The notes beneath the pieces are model-generated. The model ran no database searches and was not told the DNA's origin. It worked only from the letters and a program-made list of their open reading frames with translations. The position numbers were made by a program, and so were the translations under genes. From the NCBI GenBank assembly GCA_963693305.1, contig OY855903.1, positions 36,607,751 to 36,671,750 on the forward strand: 64,000 nucleotides of DNA. Direction: 5' to 3'. Below are positions 20,501 through 30,591 of this stretch, piece after piece. Source of the stretch: Meandrina meandrites. Taxonomy: Eukaryota > Cnidaria > Anthozoa > Scleractinia > Meandrinidae. The stretch's first letter is position 1. Every line of letters starts with the position of its first letter.

Positions 20501-21323
20501 CCTAATTAATGAGAACAATGTCTTCTTACACGAAATTGCTGACGTTCAACTCTCTCCCGAGCAACGTTTTTTTATTATGGGCATTGTGCATTCCCTTCCA
20601 GCGGAATGGAAAAGAATATTACAAACTTCCACCAGCCCAAAATCGACTAATCCCCTCCCTTGTATACCTCTTTTAAAATTGAAAAGTAGCTCTATCCCTA
20701 TCAGTGATGCCACTGCCAAAAAGATCTATGAAACCTTCTCGAGAAGAAAACAAGTCCCTCCAACAGCAAAACAAAAGTTATCGGCAGAGTACCCAGACAC
20801 AATTTTAAATTGGGAAAAGGTCTACTCCCTTCCATTTCGGGTTACAATGGAGTCAAAAATCAGAGAATTTCAATACAAAGTTCTAAACAATATCGTCTTT
20901 ACTAACGAAAAACTTTTTCGCTTTGGTCTGGCACAATCTCCAAGCTGCACCTTTTGTCAAGAAGAATCAGAATCCCTCGAGCACTTACTCTTCCTTTGTA
21001 AATTTTCATGTGAATTCTGGAAGCATGTCCTTTCCTGGCTTAAAGACAAAAATATTCAAATAGAGTCAATTATCTTGACCGACTTGATTTTTGGAAAATT
21101 TGAAATAGAGGAAGATTTCTCTTTGATTAACCACATTTTATTATTGGGAAAATATTATCTCTACACAAGAAAATGCAACGGAAAACTCCCTTCATTAAAC
21201 GGTTTTATTGCCCGGTTAAAACGTGTCCTCAGCATCGAGCTCTACATAGCAAGGAGGAGAAATAAACTTATCTCACACCATAAAAAATGGGAAAAACTTT
21301 TGACCACCTTGACTGATCAATAA
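17541..21323 (+). CDS. LINE ORF2p: endonuclease and reverse transcriptase, intact
   Basis: This is a 1260-codon open frame. Residues 1-235 are an APE-type endonuclease: LSLNARGIRS, FLQETYSS (catalytic Glu), NIYAPN, VGGDFNIIF (Asp/Asn) and IRSDHSAITLSI (terminal Asp-His). The reverse transcriptase spans about residues 440-780: KTPGNDGLSIEFYQAFW, WRPISLINVDAKI, VAIDFEKAFDTLNF (first Asp), RGVRQGDPLSPYLF and LFADDMTCF (the FADD catalytic pair near residue 708). A C-terminal CCHC-like knuckle, CTFCQEESESLEHLLFLC, lies near residues 1136-1153. The order and the FADD box fit the L1/Tx1 group. The enzyme nicks target DNA and copies the element RNA in place. There are no internal stops; the ATG at 17541 precedes the endonuclease by only a few residues. 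Confidence 0.93.
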   Translation: MVCINVDFKLLSLNARGIRSFEKRKALFNWLSKSRADICFLQETYSSPEVEQIWKKQWKGDIFFSHGSCHSRGTMILVKDHLDFKLVSTKVDPLGRYILIKAQIQDSPFILLNIYAPNKSADQCVFFNKLSDLLNDIDTEFANSLIVGGDFNIIFDQDLDGHGGTKKRKESVKCVEDIMIENDLVDIWRVRHPHESRFTWRQKSPPIQRRLDFWLISNDLQEEIDSPDITTAIRSDHSAITLSINGLDEGERGPGFWKFNATLVDDQEYCDSLHNEYKNWLEEFEAVKDKRVLWDLIKYKIRQYTITYSKAKAHKKREKLNLLEESLKTCTEKCDQDPSEKNLEELEVLQAEYDRIYDYITQGAIIRSRANWYELGEKNNKYFLNLERSNKKKCSVRKIFTSEGKITNNPKKIMKELESFYTDLYDGNRGGPLDSSASTFLDNSIEFPILTEELKENCEGKLGYNECFNVLSTFPKNKTPGNDGLSIEFYQAFWPLVGTLLVDSLNYAFEFGELSNTQKQAIITLIEKKGKDKRLVKNWRPISLINVDAKIASKVLAKRMEKVLPTIIHPDQNAFVEGRSIFDAVRTINDLVEYTKQKGVSGILVAIDFEKAFDTLNFNFLIRTLHKFNFGPSFIQWIRVLYSNVSSCVLNNGFSTGPFPLKRGVRQGDPLSPYLFIIALETLAIKIRSDDSIKGFKIGGEITKLSLFADDMTCFLRDKASYASLFGILETFGLCSGLCVNHEKTEILALGNISLQEREFAQHNLCQAIKILGVFFGYDEKQINELNFRQTLKSIKKSLHMWKWRNLSILGKIQIVKTFAIPKLLFKASVISIPNALVKEANSIIYNFIWNGKDKVKRCALISDIENGGLKMLDIESMITAQRVICLKKFLDVYPSTWKRFLNNYISPFGGSFLLHCNFHTAKLKDTHLPKYYKECLDAWSTLNGSAPATYHDIMNEIIWNNKLICIKNMSVYRNDLIRVGILKVGDLINENNVFLHEIADVQLSPEQRFFIMGIVHSLPAEWKRILQTSTSPKSTNPLPCIPLLKLKSSSIPISDATAKKIYETFSRRKQVPPTAKQKLSAEYPDTILNWEKVYSLPFRVTMESKIREFQYKVLNNIVFTNEKLFRFGLAQSPSCTFCQEESESLEHLLFLCKFSCEFWKHVLSWLKDKNIQIESIILTDLIFGKFEIEEDFSLINHILLLGKYYLYTRKCNGKLPSLNGFIARLKRVLSIELYIARRRNKLISHHKKWEKLLTTLTDQ

Positions 21324-21695
21324 ACTATTGAAAAAATCAGTTAAATCAATTTAGTTACTAGCTAAAATCTGTGTGGCCAATTCCTGATTCAAGTAATTCA
21401 AGTAATCAGTAGAATAAGTCTAAGTATGCATCAATTAAAATAATAGTAGTTTTTAAGTATTGTATTAGTAAGTAGTAATAAGTGCAAAAATAGTGAATGC
21501 AGTCGTCAGTGTTGTAACTGTTTTTTCTTGTCGTTAGCATTGTTCGTTTAATTGTAAGTATAGTGTAAGTAGGAAAGTACTATGAGCGTGGTAATTTTTT
21601 TTTTCTTGTCGTTAGTCTTGTCATTGTCTACAATCTTGTAATTATTGTAATTATTATTATTTTTATTATTGTATGTGGTGTCAAGTAATTGATTA

Positions 21696-21713
21696 AATAA
21701 AAAAAAAAAAAAA
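21696..21713 (+). terminator. LINE polyadenylation signal and A tail
   Basis: AATAAA at 21696-21701 runs directly into an A run that ends at the target-site duplication at 21714. The short tail with an overlapping signal marks the element's 3' end. Confidence 0.75.
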
Positions 21714-21729
21714 ATCCATCTGTTAAAGA
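21714..21729 (+). repeat. Right target-site duplication of the inner LINE
   Basis: This is the identical 16-bp partner of 16096-16111. It follows the poly(A) run, and the interrupted host LINE frame continues after it. Confidence 0.92.
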
Positions 21730-22084
21730 AATGTTATTCGGTTTATCTCCTGCCTCCTCTCTTGAAAACAAAACTTTGACAAGGAAACTTAATTATACCT
21801 TGCTGTATATGCGTTACTACATTCACACCAATTACTCTCTCCGATGATGTTAATAGATTAAGTATAAAATATACTATAGAGAAGATAGATTAAAATATTA
21901 TTCTTTGTTTATTCAGTGCCTAATTGTTTAAGATGCTCCTTTAACTTTTATTTTGTTTTCGCTCTTTTTCTTAGCTTTATAGTGCATCTAATTTATTGTA
22001 ATTGTCTCTAGTGTAATTAGCGCAATTTAAATAATTGTAATTTATATTTTGTAATCTACTCTAGTGTTATTGTAATGTATGGAT

Positions 22085-23060
22085 TTTGAGTACTTTTCAG
22101 TAATTTTGGGTGGTCTTCTGACGTTTTTGAAAAATGTTGAAATCCGAGATGGCAGATCCAAGATGGCGGCTGTTTTGACATTATGATGTAATTGTCACGT
22201 GATGTAACGTCATCATCTCACATGACATATATCAAAAGATAGCTTTTCCGACCTACTATATATCCTCTTAAGTTTCATTGTGATTGCTTAAATATTCTGG
22301 AAGTTATGGAGGGAGGGGGGCAGAATCCCCCCCCCCCCCCCGGTCTGAAAAGATCCAAAAAAGCCCGGTCTGAATAGGGTCAAGAAACCTGCATGGTTTG
22401 CCTTGTCCACAGTGAGGTACGCACTGAGTGGCAGACATGAAAATATAACTAGTAAAAAAAAATGTTCTTTTCTATATGTTTGTTTGGCAACCCCTTGACA
22501 ATGACAATAGGTTAGGGAATTGCATATATGGGGTTGCTTGACCATTACATGCTGGAATAATTTCTAACGTTAAGAGGCAGCGTCACAGGCATTTTGCTTT
22601 TAGGTCATTTTGCTTTTAGGTCAAAGGTCAAAGACTTGCAGAGTCAAAACTAGGTAGAAAACATCAAATGAATTTTTTGAATGGATGTGCAAACCATGAT
22701 TTGTTTTTGCTGATTGAGAAAGTTTGAAAAAACTTGCCAATTTCTTTTAAGTTTTCAATGCATTTCCATCCTTGTTTGCCATCTGCAGCAACAGATAACA
22801 ATACATAGTTACAGTAAAGCAAAATGACATTTGCTAACAAAACTAGACCACTATTTTGGGAATTCCATCTACAAAGGGATCTTTTAGAATACTTAAATAC
22901 CACAACAGTGCCCCTTAAGAGAATAATATGGCCATGATAAATTAATGCACGAATAACAAAGAACATTGTGCAGCTACAGAAAATATCCACACCTGCCTCA
23001 CATGGAAGGTTTTGGACCAGCCCTCCCCCCAAAAAGATTAAAGTTCAGCTTTGCACTTTC
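22085..23060. other. Repeat-like spacer with a poly-C run
   Basis: No gene is seen. A run of C at about 22328-22341 and text such as AAGATGGCGGCTGTTTTGACA near 22160 look like dispersed repeat sequence. Open frames here (22288-22545, 22664-23032, both minus strand) have no recognisable motif. Confidence 0.4.
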
Positions 23061-23440
23061 TTCCCCGGGGGGAGGGAGGGGGTAATTGGGATTTCGAGTG
23101 ACCGGTATGAGCGAATGGGGGCAAAGATCAAGACCCCCCCAAAATCGCTAAGGCTTCTAGCAAAACCTCAAAAAATCCCGACCAAAATTAACCCCCCAAA
23201 ACTCAAGAGCAGAACATGCTGGTTTGTACTTTATTCACAGAACTAGGCAGCCAAAGCACTACCACGAATCTCTAGATTGTTTTTAATACCCCTACAAATA
23301 AATCCCTGCTTAAATCAAAAAAATACTTGCCAAATTTTACAACAACAAAAAATCACGGAATTGAAAATTTCAAACACGAAAATCCTTTGTTCATATCTGT
23401 TACTTGAAATCCCAATTCCCCCCCCCCCCCCAACCTGGGC
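23060..23440. mobile_element. Possible inverted-repeat element with G/C-run ends
   Basis: GGGGGTAATTGGGATTTCGA near 23076-23096 is matched in inverted orientation by TTGAAATCCCAATTCCCCCC near 23404-23424, about 300 bp apart, and both outer ends merge into G or C runs. No target duplication is clear. It contains no open frame of note. Confidence 0.5.
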
Positions 23441-23769
23441 TTTGTTCTAAGTTCTAAGACCCCTCCCCTAGGATTTCCAGTGACCTTCCATGGGGTGGGT
23501 AAAGATTTTTCTGGAACTGCACAAGAAGACTGGACATTAAAGGACCCTAGTCAGCCCCTGCCATTTTCAATGCCATTGAAATTATATGAAAATTGTATGG
23601 TGAAGCGAAATCTTATTGTATTGCTGTAAGATGTATTACTGGAAGTCACTGTGATCTATGTAGTCAAAATATAACAATACCGAAGTTAACTCTTGTATGT
23701 AAATCAAAACAAAGGCATGACTGCCTGGGATCCTTTAAACAGATTACTCTGGGTGAGGCATCAGAGCCT

Positions 23770-25313
23770 TTCTCATACTCTCTTTACCATGCAAATCAAC
23801 AGCTGATCCAGATTTGCCAGCAGCCTTTAAAAGTGCCTGTGTGGTTTTCAGCTTCTTCTGTTCTTTGTAAACTTTAAGGTACGCCCACTTGCTGACACGA
23901 AAATACAAATCCACAAAAAGAGTAAGCAGAAGATTGCTGTCCTCAATAGGGAGCTTGGCGGTGTACGGCCAGTTTGGTCGCAGAAGACGAGTGTTCTTCC
24001 AACTGAGACAGAAGTTCAGTGTCAGATTTCCTGGTGCTGGATCGAAAGCGTGATAAATTAAGAAAAGGCCTGATAGAAACCTTGAGGTAACAAAAGAAAT
24101 TATAAGTAGCTTGGTCTACTTGGGTTAATCCGCCCCTTGTCAAAGATTGGCCAAGTAAGTTTGGAAATGTCATTGTCGGAGTCTGCTGTCCAACACCCCC
24201 TGGGACCATATGGGACAACACATTCATGATGGTGACAGCCGTTTCTGAGTGTTGTTGTCTTTGGAGTCCGTCCTTGGTCTTCCTTACAACATACATACAT
24301 ACATACTTACATACATACTTTATTTGCAACTCCCCAAAGGGGCTTTTCAGTTACAAAAGGAATAAAAAGGATAAAAATGCATCAATTAAAATGGGTAAAC
24401 AAAATGGGAAAGGAGTCTAAAATGAATTACAGTATTAAAAATTTAAAAATTACAAACTTGTATCGTAACCAGCGATGTAAGACACAACACTTCTATCCGT
24501 GGTATTAAGAGATGGTTTCAAATCGTTCTCTCCGACATATATCTCCTGAATCTGTAATGCTTTGGAAACTGACTTTGACCGATGCTGGCTAATAGCGTCA
24601 AAAATTGTTGAGATCAATTTCTGAATGATGAGCCCGTCTGTTGAACCAATGCCAAGAACCGTTCTTAATTTGGACAAGAGTTCTTTTGAATGTCTAAATG
24701 CATGCAAATGCTCGGCAGTGTACTGCTCTAGTCTTGAGGAACTAAACAGATTATCCATGGCAAACGTAACTGTCCACAAATTTTGCGCAACATACTTAAG
24801 AAACGCAGTTAAAGGAGTTGCATGAGACTTGCGTCCTTGCCTAGTTCCTTAGAAAACAATTTTGCGTGCTGTTGACAAGTCACAAACCTCTGTCCTAAGT
24901 TGAGCGATATCGGCTGGTGTAGCAGCAAGGTTGTCAAGAAAGTCCCAAAGCAATGGTACACACTCACCCTCAAAGAAATCTTCAAACCCCAGGTTGCTCA
25001 AAACTTGCCGCGAACGTGTTTGACTTTCGGACATTTCAGGATTCTTGGTAGATGTCTTCTTAACTTTCATGCCGGTACAGCTTCTTTGGTGTCGAATTAG
25101 CCAGCCTTTTACGTTGTAAACTTTGCCACATATACCGCACTTAAATCCTACTAGTCCGTCTTCATCTTCTTCGCTTGAACTTTCATCAGATATTTCGCCA
25201 TCGGCCGTGTCCGCATTAATTTTCTTTCCTCCATTCACATTCATTAAATCATCCAACTCCATCGTCATGTTTTCGTCCCAATCCCAATCCTCAAAGTCTT
25301 CTCCAATTTCCAT
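23770..25313 (-). pseudogene. Zinc-finger, P-element-like transposase relic
   Basis: Reading the minus strand from 25313, an acidic N-terminus (EDFEDWDWDENM) leads to a C2H2-type finger, FKCGICGKVYNVKGWLIRH. After an in-frame TAA at 24849-24851 the same frame continues to SVVSYIAGY at about 24470. A 174-bp insertion interrupts there, and VVRKTKDG continues at 24290. Next come LSHMVPGG and then LTRGGLTQVDQATYNFF, and later, in another frame, EDSNLLLTLFVDLYFRVSKW with a stop near 23760. 'YIAGYVV-R-K' and '(R)GGLT' are motifs of the C-terminal part of P-element/THAP9-type transposases, though a THAP finger is not seen. Several lesions make it a pseudogene. The family call is tentative. Confidence 0.45.
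24291..24464 (-). mobile_element. 174-bp retroelement tail inserted in the P-like relic
   Basis: On the minus strand it ends with a 3'-tail pattern: GCCCCTTTGGGGAGTTGC, then AAATAAAGTATGTATG and (ATGT)n, at about 24345-24291. The flanking codons read YIAGY on one side and VVRK on the other, so the insertion points are set by the reading frame. It resembles the 3' end of a CR1/L2-type LINE or a SINE borrowing that tail. No clear target duplication is seen. Confidence 0.6.
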
Positions 25314-25560
25314 TTTAAGTTTTTGTGTGCAAATAAAACCCTTTGATTACCATCCTATCAACTCCTTTTACTATCCATGGTATGAACTGTATCAGAATGC
25401 TGCTCCACTTTATAAGGGACTTTATCTCTAATATGGGCCTGTGTTGTGGCATCATCATCACCAGTGTAGACATTGTACTTTACACTGTTTTTTATTGCCT
25501 GGATACCAGTTGTATTAGGAAGCTGCAGGTCATCAGGTCATCTTAAGTCTATTCAAGAGC

Positions 25561-25916
25561 ATGAGGATTGCCCAAGCAGAAGGAAAGAATTGGAGGAAAG
25601 AGCTTGATAACTTCATTGCAGCATACAGAACAACTCCTCACACCCTCACAGGAGTTTGCCCCGCAGAATTATTGTTTGGATGGAAAATATGCACAAAGTT
25701 ACAAAGTTTTGTGAAACTGCAGTAAATGACAAGGAGCTATGATATCATGACTGGGAGAAGACTTGAGCTCTTAAAGAACAAAAAGTCAAACAAGCTGTCA
25801 GCCAATTTTGAAAGTGGGCCTTACGAAATTGTTGAAAAAAAGCGCAACAGCGTTGTAGTACAGTCTCCTGAGAAAGTACAATACCAAAGAAACATCACTG
25901 AAGTGTTAGGTTAATT
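25561..25916 (+). pseudogene. Gypsy-type integrase C-terminal fragment
   Basis: The trace RIAQAEGKNWRKELDNFI, AAYRTTPHTLTGVCPAELLF and, after an in-frame TAA near 25723, ANFESGPYEIVEKKRNSVVV matches the end of the integrase core and the C-terminal domain of Ty3/Gypsy LTR retrotransposons. Only this end survives: the catalytic DDE core is missing and no LTR can be placed. A second short copy of its last bases occurs at 28522-28548. Confidence 0.7.
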
Positions 25917-26331
25917 ATTGAACTCTAATTACGCAACCATAGCCACCGTGATCGGGTTTCACTTTAATCCCTGTGACCTTGTTTGTTCTTGGAGTCGGCA
26001 AAATTGCTTGTGGAACATTGTCGCGTTTTCTTCCTTGTGTTTTCTTCACACTTAGCAAGTCCTTTCTTTTGCTTAATCAGACTGAACAATGGGTACACGC
26101 AAAACCAAGAAGAACTCTCAACTCGCCATTTGAGCGATGATTTTGCGCGGGTTTCTTTGCCCCAATTCACCCAAGACCTTCAAAGTTCCCATCATCATAA
26201 CCTTCCACTCGAAAGTTGGCACCTTAATTTCTCAGCGTCCTCAGCATGGAGACCAGCAATATTTTTCTCCAGATTCCCCCAAGGAATCTCCTTCGCCAAT
26301 TTGCCTGGTTCACCCAATGACCTGACCTTAA

Positions 26332-26630
26332 GGAGGTGGCGTGGCCTAGTGGTTTGGGCGCTGGACTTGAACCCCGGAGGTCCCGGGTTCAAATCCTTCT
26401 CCCTGCCACTAGCTGGATTTGTTTTCTGTAGCCCAGACCTCAACTCCACCACGCTTTGTAAATAGCCAACTGGTCAGCCTCCTGCCAGTTGGGATTCTTA
26501 AGATGTCATGTTTAATTTGTTTCATATTTGTTTGTAACGCGCATTTGATCATATTCACATGAAATTTGCGCGATATAAATGTTAATCAATTAAATTAATT
26601 AAATTAAATTAAATTAATTAATTAAATTAA
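26332..26630 (+). mobile_element. tRNA-derived SINE, about 300 bp
   Basis: The head is tRNA-like: GGTGGCGTGGCCTAGTGG with an A box, and CCCGGGTTCAAATCC with the B box at about 26384-26396. A tRNA-unrelated body follows, with a GATTCTTAAGATGTCATG block and GCGCGATATAAATG, and the tail is (ATTAA)n-like at 26590-26630. RNA polymerase III promoter boxes are intact by eye. It is in the opposite orientation to, and different in body from, the SINE at 7.5 kb. Confidence 0.75.
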
Positions 26631-26779
26631 TCAAAGCTTCGTCTCCATGTGGAGACACAAGAGCTAGAAATCAAAAGGTTACAACCTGAATTGCAATTCG
26701 CCCAGATAAAGCTTTCTCCCACCACCACGACATCTACCTCAAAAGATGGCAAGGGTGGCAATAAATCTGAAATGTCTTG

Positions 26780-28485
26780 AAGATCAATGAGCTCCTCAGC
26801 GGATCATCATCGGCCACAAGAGTGGCCACACATTTTCACTCCAGATGAGCCAAAATTATTCAATGAGTTAACATTAGCTGAATTCTACTGAATTCTTGTA
26901 CAGTGTTGCAATGATCAGTCTTGCCATGCAGCAATGCTAAGTCATTTACATGACCTGATGGTGCTTGCCTCTTTCTACACCTGGTCAGCGGTTTGTGCCT
27001 TTCACTATAAAAATGTGCGGAGTATCAAAATGGGCCTCGCTTCCTTGGGGGCTTCCTTTGACACATTCAAACAGCCTTTTTTCTTACCCACCACTCTTCT
27101 GGCGATATCGTTCAGCTCTCACATAAGCAGACCTGAAACTAGGCCATCGTCCAGCTCTCCTTCCCAGCCTTCCATGCCCCGCAATCAAATCTGTGACACC
27201 TGGTCATGGCATGGTGAAAGCAAGAACCAGGATTGTCCTTTGCATCATATCTGCATCATCTGCAAGCACGAACATCACGCGAAAGTTTCCCAAAATGGAA
27301 ATACCCCATTCCCCCATGCCGTCCAGACCCTTCTCTTGCCTACCAATTTCTGCCTCTCCCTCAGCCCAAGATGCTTCTATGTCGTCCCGCTATCAGCAAA
27401 ACCCTTCTCCATCATGTCATACACCCAACACTTTAACCAACTCCCCTCCTCTTGCCGCCATCAGCTCTTCATCTACATCAACTCTTCCAATCAAGCCTGA
27501 TCTTATCTGCCATATGATTTTTCTGCATGCCAAGCTTCAGGAGTCCTCTAGGCCAAACACTTTTTCACTCCATTTGGCAGTTCTGTCTGGTCTCTGCCCG
27601 AATGGCAGGCGCATTTACACGGTTACCACGACAGAGAACTTTGCGACTTCCTAGCATTTGGGTGGCCTGTTAGTTACGTTGCAACAAGCCTCCCTTCGTC
27701 GACCTACCAAAACCACCAAGACTGCACCCCTCCATGTGCATGGTTTTTCTCAGAATCACATTTAATACTCTTGAGATGACCATGTCCATCACACCCGACC
27801 ACTTGGATGACCTCCTGTCACGTTGCCAATCACTCCTACACGCTAAGGCAGTTTCATGCCACAATTTACAATCTCTGTTGGGCATCATGTCCATCACCGC
27901 CTGCGTGTGCCCAGTAGCATTTTTATGTCAAGCTTACTTAACACTTTACGCTCCAACCCATCGGTATCTTCCTGCCCTTTATCCATGGACGACAAATCGG
28001 ATTACGTGCTATTTTCTCCCACACCATAATGGCGTGTCACTCATTAAGACCAGACCATGGGTGCACAGCGTATTCTTCTTATCTATGGATGCTTGCGCAT
28101 AATGCGGTGGTGGCTTTTTTCAAGAGCACATCCTCGAACTGTACAGCCATGACATCAAAGTCCTCAAGCTCTTAGCAATAATGGTGGCCCTAAAGGTTTG
28201 GGCTCCCACTCTTCCCGGTCAGTGGTTCATAGTCAATTACAACAACAGGAACAGTGTTCTCGCCCTTAATTCTGGTCGTTCGCAAACCCGCAGCATGCAA
28301 CTTTGCCTTTGCGAGATATGGTTCTTATCAGCCGACTTCGATTTTAAACTTGTTGCAGACCATGTAGAGGGAGCCTCCAACATCCCAGCAGGCCAACTCA
28401 GCCATTGGCATCTATCCCCAGCCACAAGGCTCATTTTTAAACTCTCACAGCTGGCTTCTCCACTTTGCATGTCCCATGCCTAATG
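26780..28485 (+). pseudogene. DIRS-type retrotransposon relic (gag, RT/RNase H ends)
   Basis: A gag-like piece at 26934-27500 ends in a Cys/His block (CDTWSWHGES ... CPLHHICIICKHEHH) and switches frame near 27290. The later part carries TPDHLDDLLSRCQSLLHAK, HNLQSLLGIMS, HNGVSLIKTRPWVHS, and an RNase H-like end with VALKVWAPTLPGQWFIV, NSVLALNSGRS, VADHVEGASNIP and LSHWHLSP. This order and wording fit DIRS-like elements, whose RT/RNase H is followed by a tyrosine recombinase. The RT catalytic core and the recombinase are absent, and at least three frameshifts are present. Confidence 0.68.
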
Positions 28486-28514
28486 GGTCTATGTGTCTAT
28501 GTCTACTGGGCAGA

Positions 28515-28800
28515 GATTAGACAATACCAAAGAAACCCCACAGAAGTGAAGAAGTTTACCCCCAGGGAAGAACAAAGTGCTGGCAGTAATCATGAGTTTG
28601 AGTTACAGGAGGACAATAGAGTGATTTAGCATCAAGACATGGCCTTCAGTTAGGACATTGAGCTTGGTGAAAGGGCTTGGTAATGAGTCAAATTCCTGTA
28701 TCCTGAGATTCTGCTGTAACATTGTGGATGTGGAATCGAGCTGTATATTGATTTGTATTGCATAAAAGGTGTTTGAACTCTCAGAAGTATCAATTTGTTA
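28515..28800 (+). other. Second Gypsy-like 3' fragment
   Basis: Bases 28522-28548 repeat 25879-25905 with four differences (both read CAATACCAAAGAAAC and end GAAGTG). Here the text goes on as KKFTPREEQSAGSNHEFE in frame. It therefore looks like the continuation of a Gypsy integrase end, now separated from the first fragment by the SINE and DIRS relic. Confidence 0.4.
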
Positions 28801-29083
28801 CTTTTTGTCAGAATTGTGATAAGCTGGAAGGAGGAAAAGCATTTTACTTATGAGAGAAATAGCTGCTCAAGGTATTTTTTCAATTCAAATCTAGAAGCAG
28901 AGAAAGAGGCAATGTATGGCAACCTATTGCTAAAAATCTGAATGGACATAAACATCTCTTTAATTCGTTTAATAGGTTTTCACTCAATAACAAATACATT
29001 AAATTATGTAAATCAACTAAAGTTTATTTGCTTTAGGTGCACGTGTGGGAATTGCCAGATATTGAGCAGAAATGAGGAGTGTC

Positions 29084-29749
29084 AAGCTGTGTTCACACTA
29101 GGCCGAAACATGATCAGTCTGATCACGAATGAAACATGTTTTGCTAAGAAAAGTGTTCACATCAGATGGTGCATTGGGTGAACCACGATTGAAACATGCT
29201 TATTCTGAGCATGATTGAAACAACCTCAAGAGGTAGTTTCGATCATGATCAGACAACACACGTTCAAAATGGCAGACATGCGGAGAGGCCGCGAGTGCCC
29301 ATAAGCTCCAAAGTTTGGCCTATTACAAGACCAAATGTTTTGTTGAAGTATGGGACGATGTAGCGATACAACAGCAACTATCAACGATGGGTTGATAGCA
29401 GAATATTTGGGAATATATCACCAAAAATCGTAATGGCAGCGGCTGCAAACGCAATAGAAAACCAGAATTTACAAAAAATTCTTCTTGTACCAAAGATAGC
29501 GCAAATGCTGTCTGCTCACCAAATGCTGGAAAGTCCTTCTCCTCCGAAGGGCTTGAATATTTACACTAAACTAAGAAGTGAATGCAAATGTTGTTATTTT
29601 GTACAAGATTTATGCGAGTACCGTAAAACCGCATACATTACACAACCAGGCACGAAACGTGTTTGAAAATGACATCTAACGTGAACAATGCATAAACAAA
29701 CATGTTTGTTTACTCTAAACATGTTTCGGGTTTAATGTGAACACAGCTT
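29084..29749. mobile_element. 666-bp MITE with 30-bp inverted ends
   Basis: The left end at 29084-29112 (AAGCTGTGTTCACACTAGG, then CCGAAACATG) is matched by the reverse complement of 29720-29749 with few differences. Possible 3-bp flanks (TCA/TAA) would fit a PIF/Harbinger-like origin, but that is weak. An internal open frame (29433-29666) shows no transposase motif. Confidence 0.7.
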
Positions 29750-29776
29750 AAGTGCTGTTCAGAGTTTCCTTAAAGT

Positions 29777-30324
29777 GCCTATGAAGTAAAAAATATTTAT
29801 TGCTTATTTTTAAGGCTTTTCATAATAATTAATTAGTTTTGCTGCAAAGACTTATTTCTATTAACACTGACATTCCCAGTTTATTCTTAACCAAAGGTGA
29901 TGCACTCCCATCAAGCTAACAAAGATAGTTAAGCTAAGATGGGTACTATGTGTGTTCCACGCAAGAACCATTGTTCATTTTTTAAGTGCTGCAAATGGAG
30001 ATATTTTGTTTATAACAGAAGGAGACTGGATCCAAGACTGTTGGCATGGCAATGGCGCAACAGGTGCCATCTTGTGCCTTTTATGATGAACATTGATGGT
30101 GCCAAGTTTGAAGAACACCGCTTTAATACTCCAAGAGATATGCTTGATTCAGTGATTTATCCTTTTCTGGAACGATTAATGACGTCATCGCTTTTCTCAT
30201 TTGCATATTACAAAAACCTAAATATCTCCATAACGAAAGAAGATATTTCAAAAAGGAAAACGCCATTCGTCTTTATTTCGAAAAGCCTTAAAAATAAGCA
30301 GTAATTATTTTTTACTTCATATGC
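29777..30324. mobile_element. 548-bp MITE with 45-bp inverted ends
   Basis: Bases 29777-29821 and the reverse complement of 30280-30324 agree over about 45 positions with only a few differences (both start GC-TATGAAGTAAAAAATA and end GGCTTTTC). A 121-codon frame inside (29939-30304) runs into the right end and is probably not a gene. Confidence 0.75.
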
Positions 30325-30591
30325 ATTAAAAATTTGTGAAGAAAAAAACCGAGAGGATATAGAGATGGATTAGGCAACAGAACCCCTAATTTGTATAACA
30401 GATAATGAAAGATAATGAAAGCATCAAACGTTATACTTTTCCCAAGCTACAATCACCTTGAAACATTTTATGAATCTGTTGAATCTTGTGCAGAAACCAT
30501 GCAATACACCTACAGAACTAGCACATCTTCTCCCTTTACTTGTCCTGGTGGTCAAGCAATGGCCCTTATATATGAGTTGTTTTTGTTTCTA

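Larger units (their letters stand above)
16112..21713 (+). mobile_element. Near-complete 5.6-kb L1/Tx1-type LINE
   Basis: The element runs from a 100-bp 5' UTR through ORF1 (16212-17141), a 400-bp inter-ORF spacer, ORF2 (17541-21323) and a 390-bp 3' UTR to an A-rich tail, with a perfect 16-bp target-site duplication. ORF2 has no stop or frameshift. ORF1 carries one likely frameshift near its end. The intact ORF2 and perfect duplication indicate a recent insertion. Its ORF2 could in principle act, but this copy may need ORF1 protein from elsewhere. Confidence 0.9.
15190..22080 (+). mobile_element. Old L1/Tx1-type LINE 3' part, split by a younger LINE
   Basis: The 5' piece (15190-16111) encodes the end of an ORF2-like protein in several frames: GLRLAWIPRLLN, then ILIGGKPFFLREWF, then a C-terminal zinc-knuckle CLYCGNEDAIEHTFIHC at about 15978-16028. 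Frame changes near 15597 and 15845 show decay. The 3' piece resumes at 21714, where the duplicated target is followed in the same frame by LFGLSPASSLENKTLTRK and a stop near 21845. AT-rich 3' UTR then runs to about 22080. The join is exact once the 5.6-kb insertion and one target copy are set aside. It is much older than the LINE inside it. Confidence 0.8.

Noticed and set aside
22288..23246. Several small open frames around poly-C and poly-G runs
   Set aside because: Low-complexity composition, no motifs, and overlap with inverted-repeat sequence.
26332..26405. tRNA gene on the plus strand
   Set aside because: Same reasoning: a tRNA-like head continues into a non-tRNA body and an (ATTAA)n tail.
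29939..30304. A 121-codon gene
   Set aside because: The frame lies within a MITE and runs into its inverted end; no domain is recognisable.
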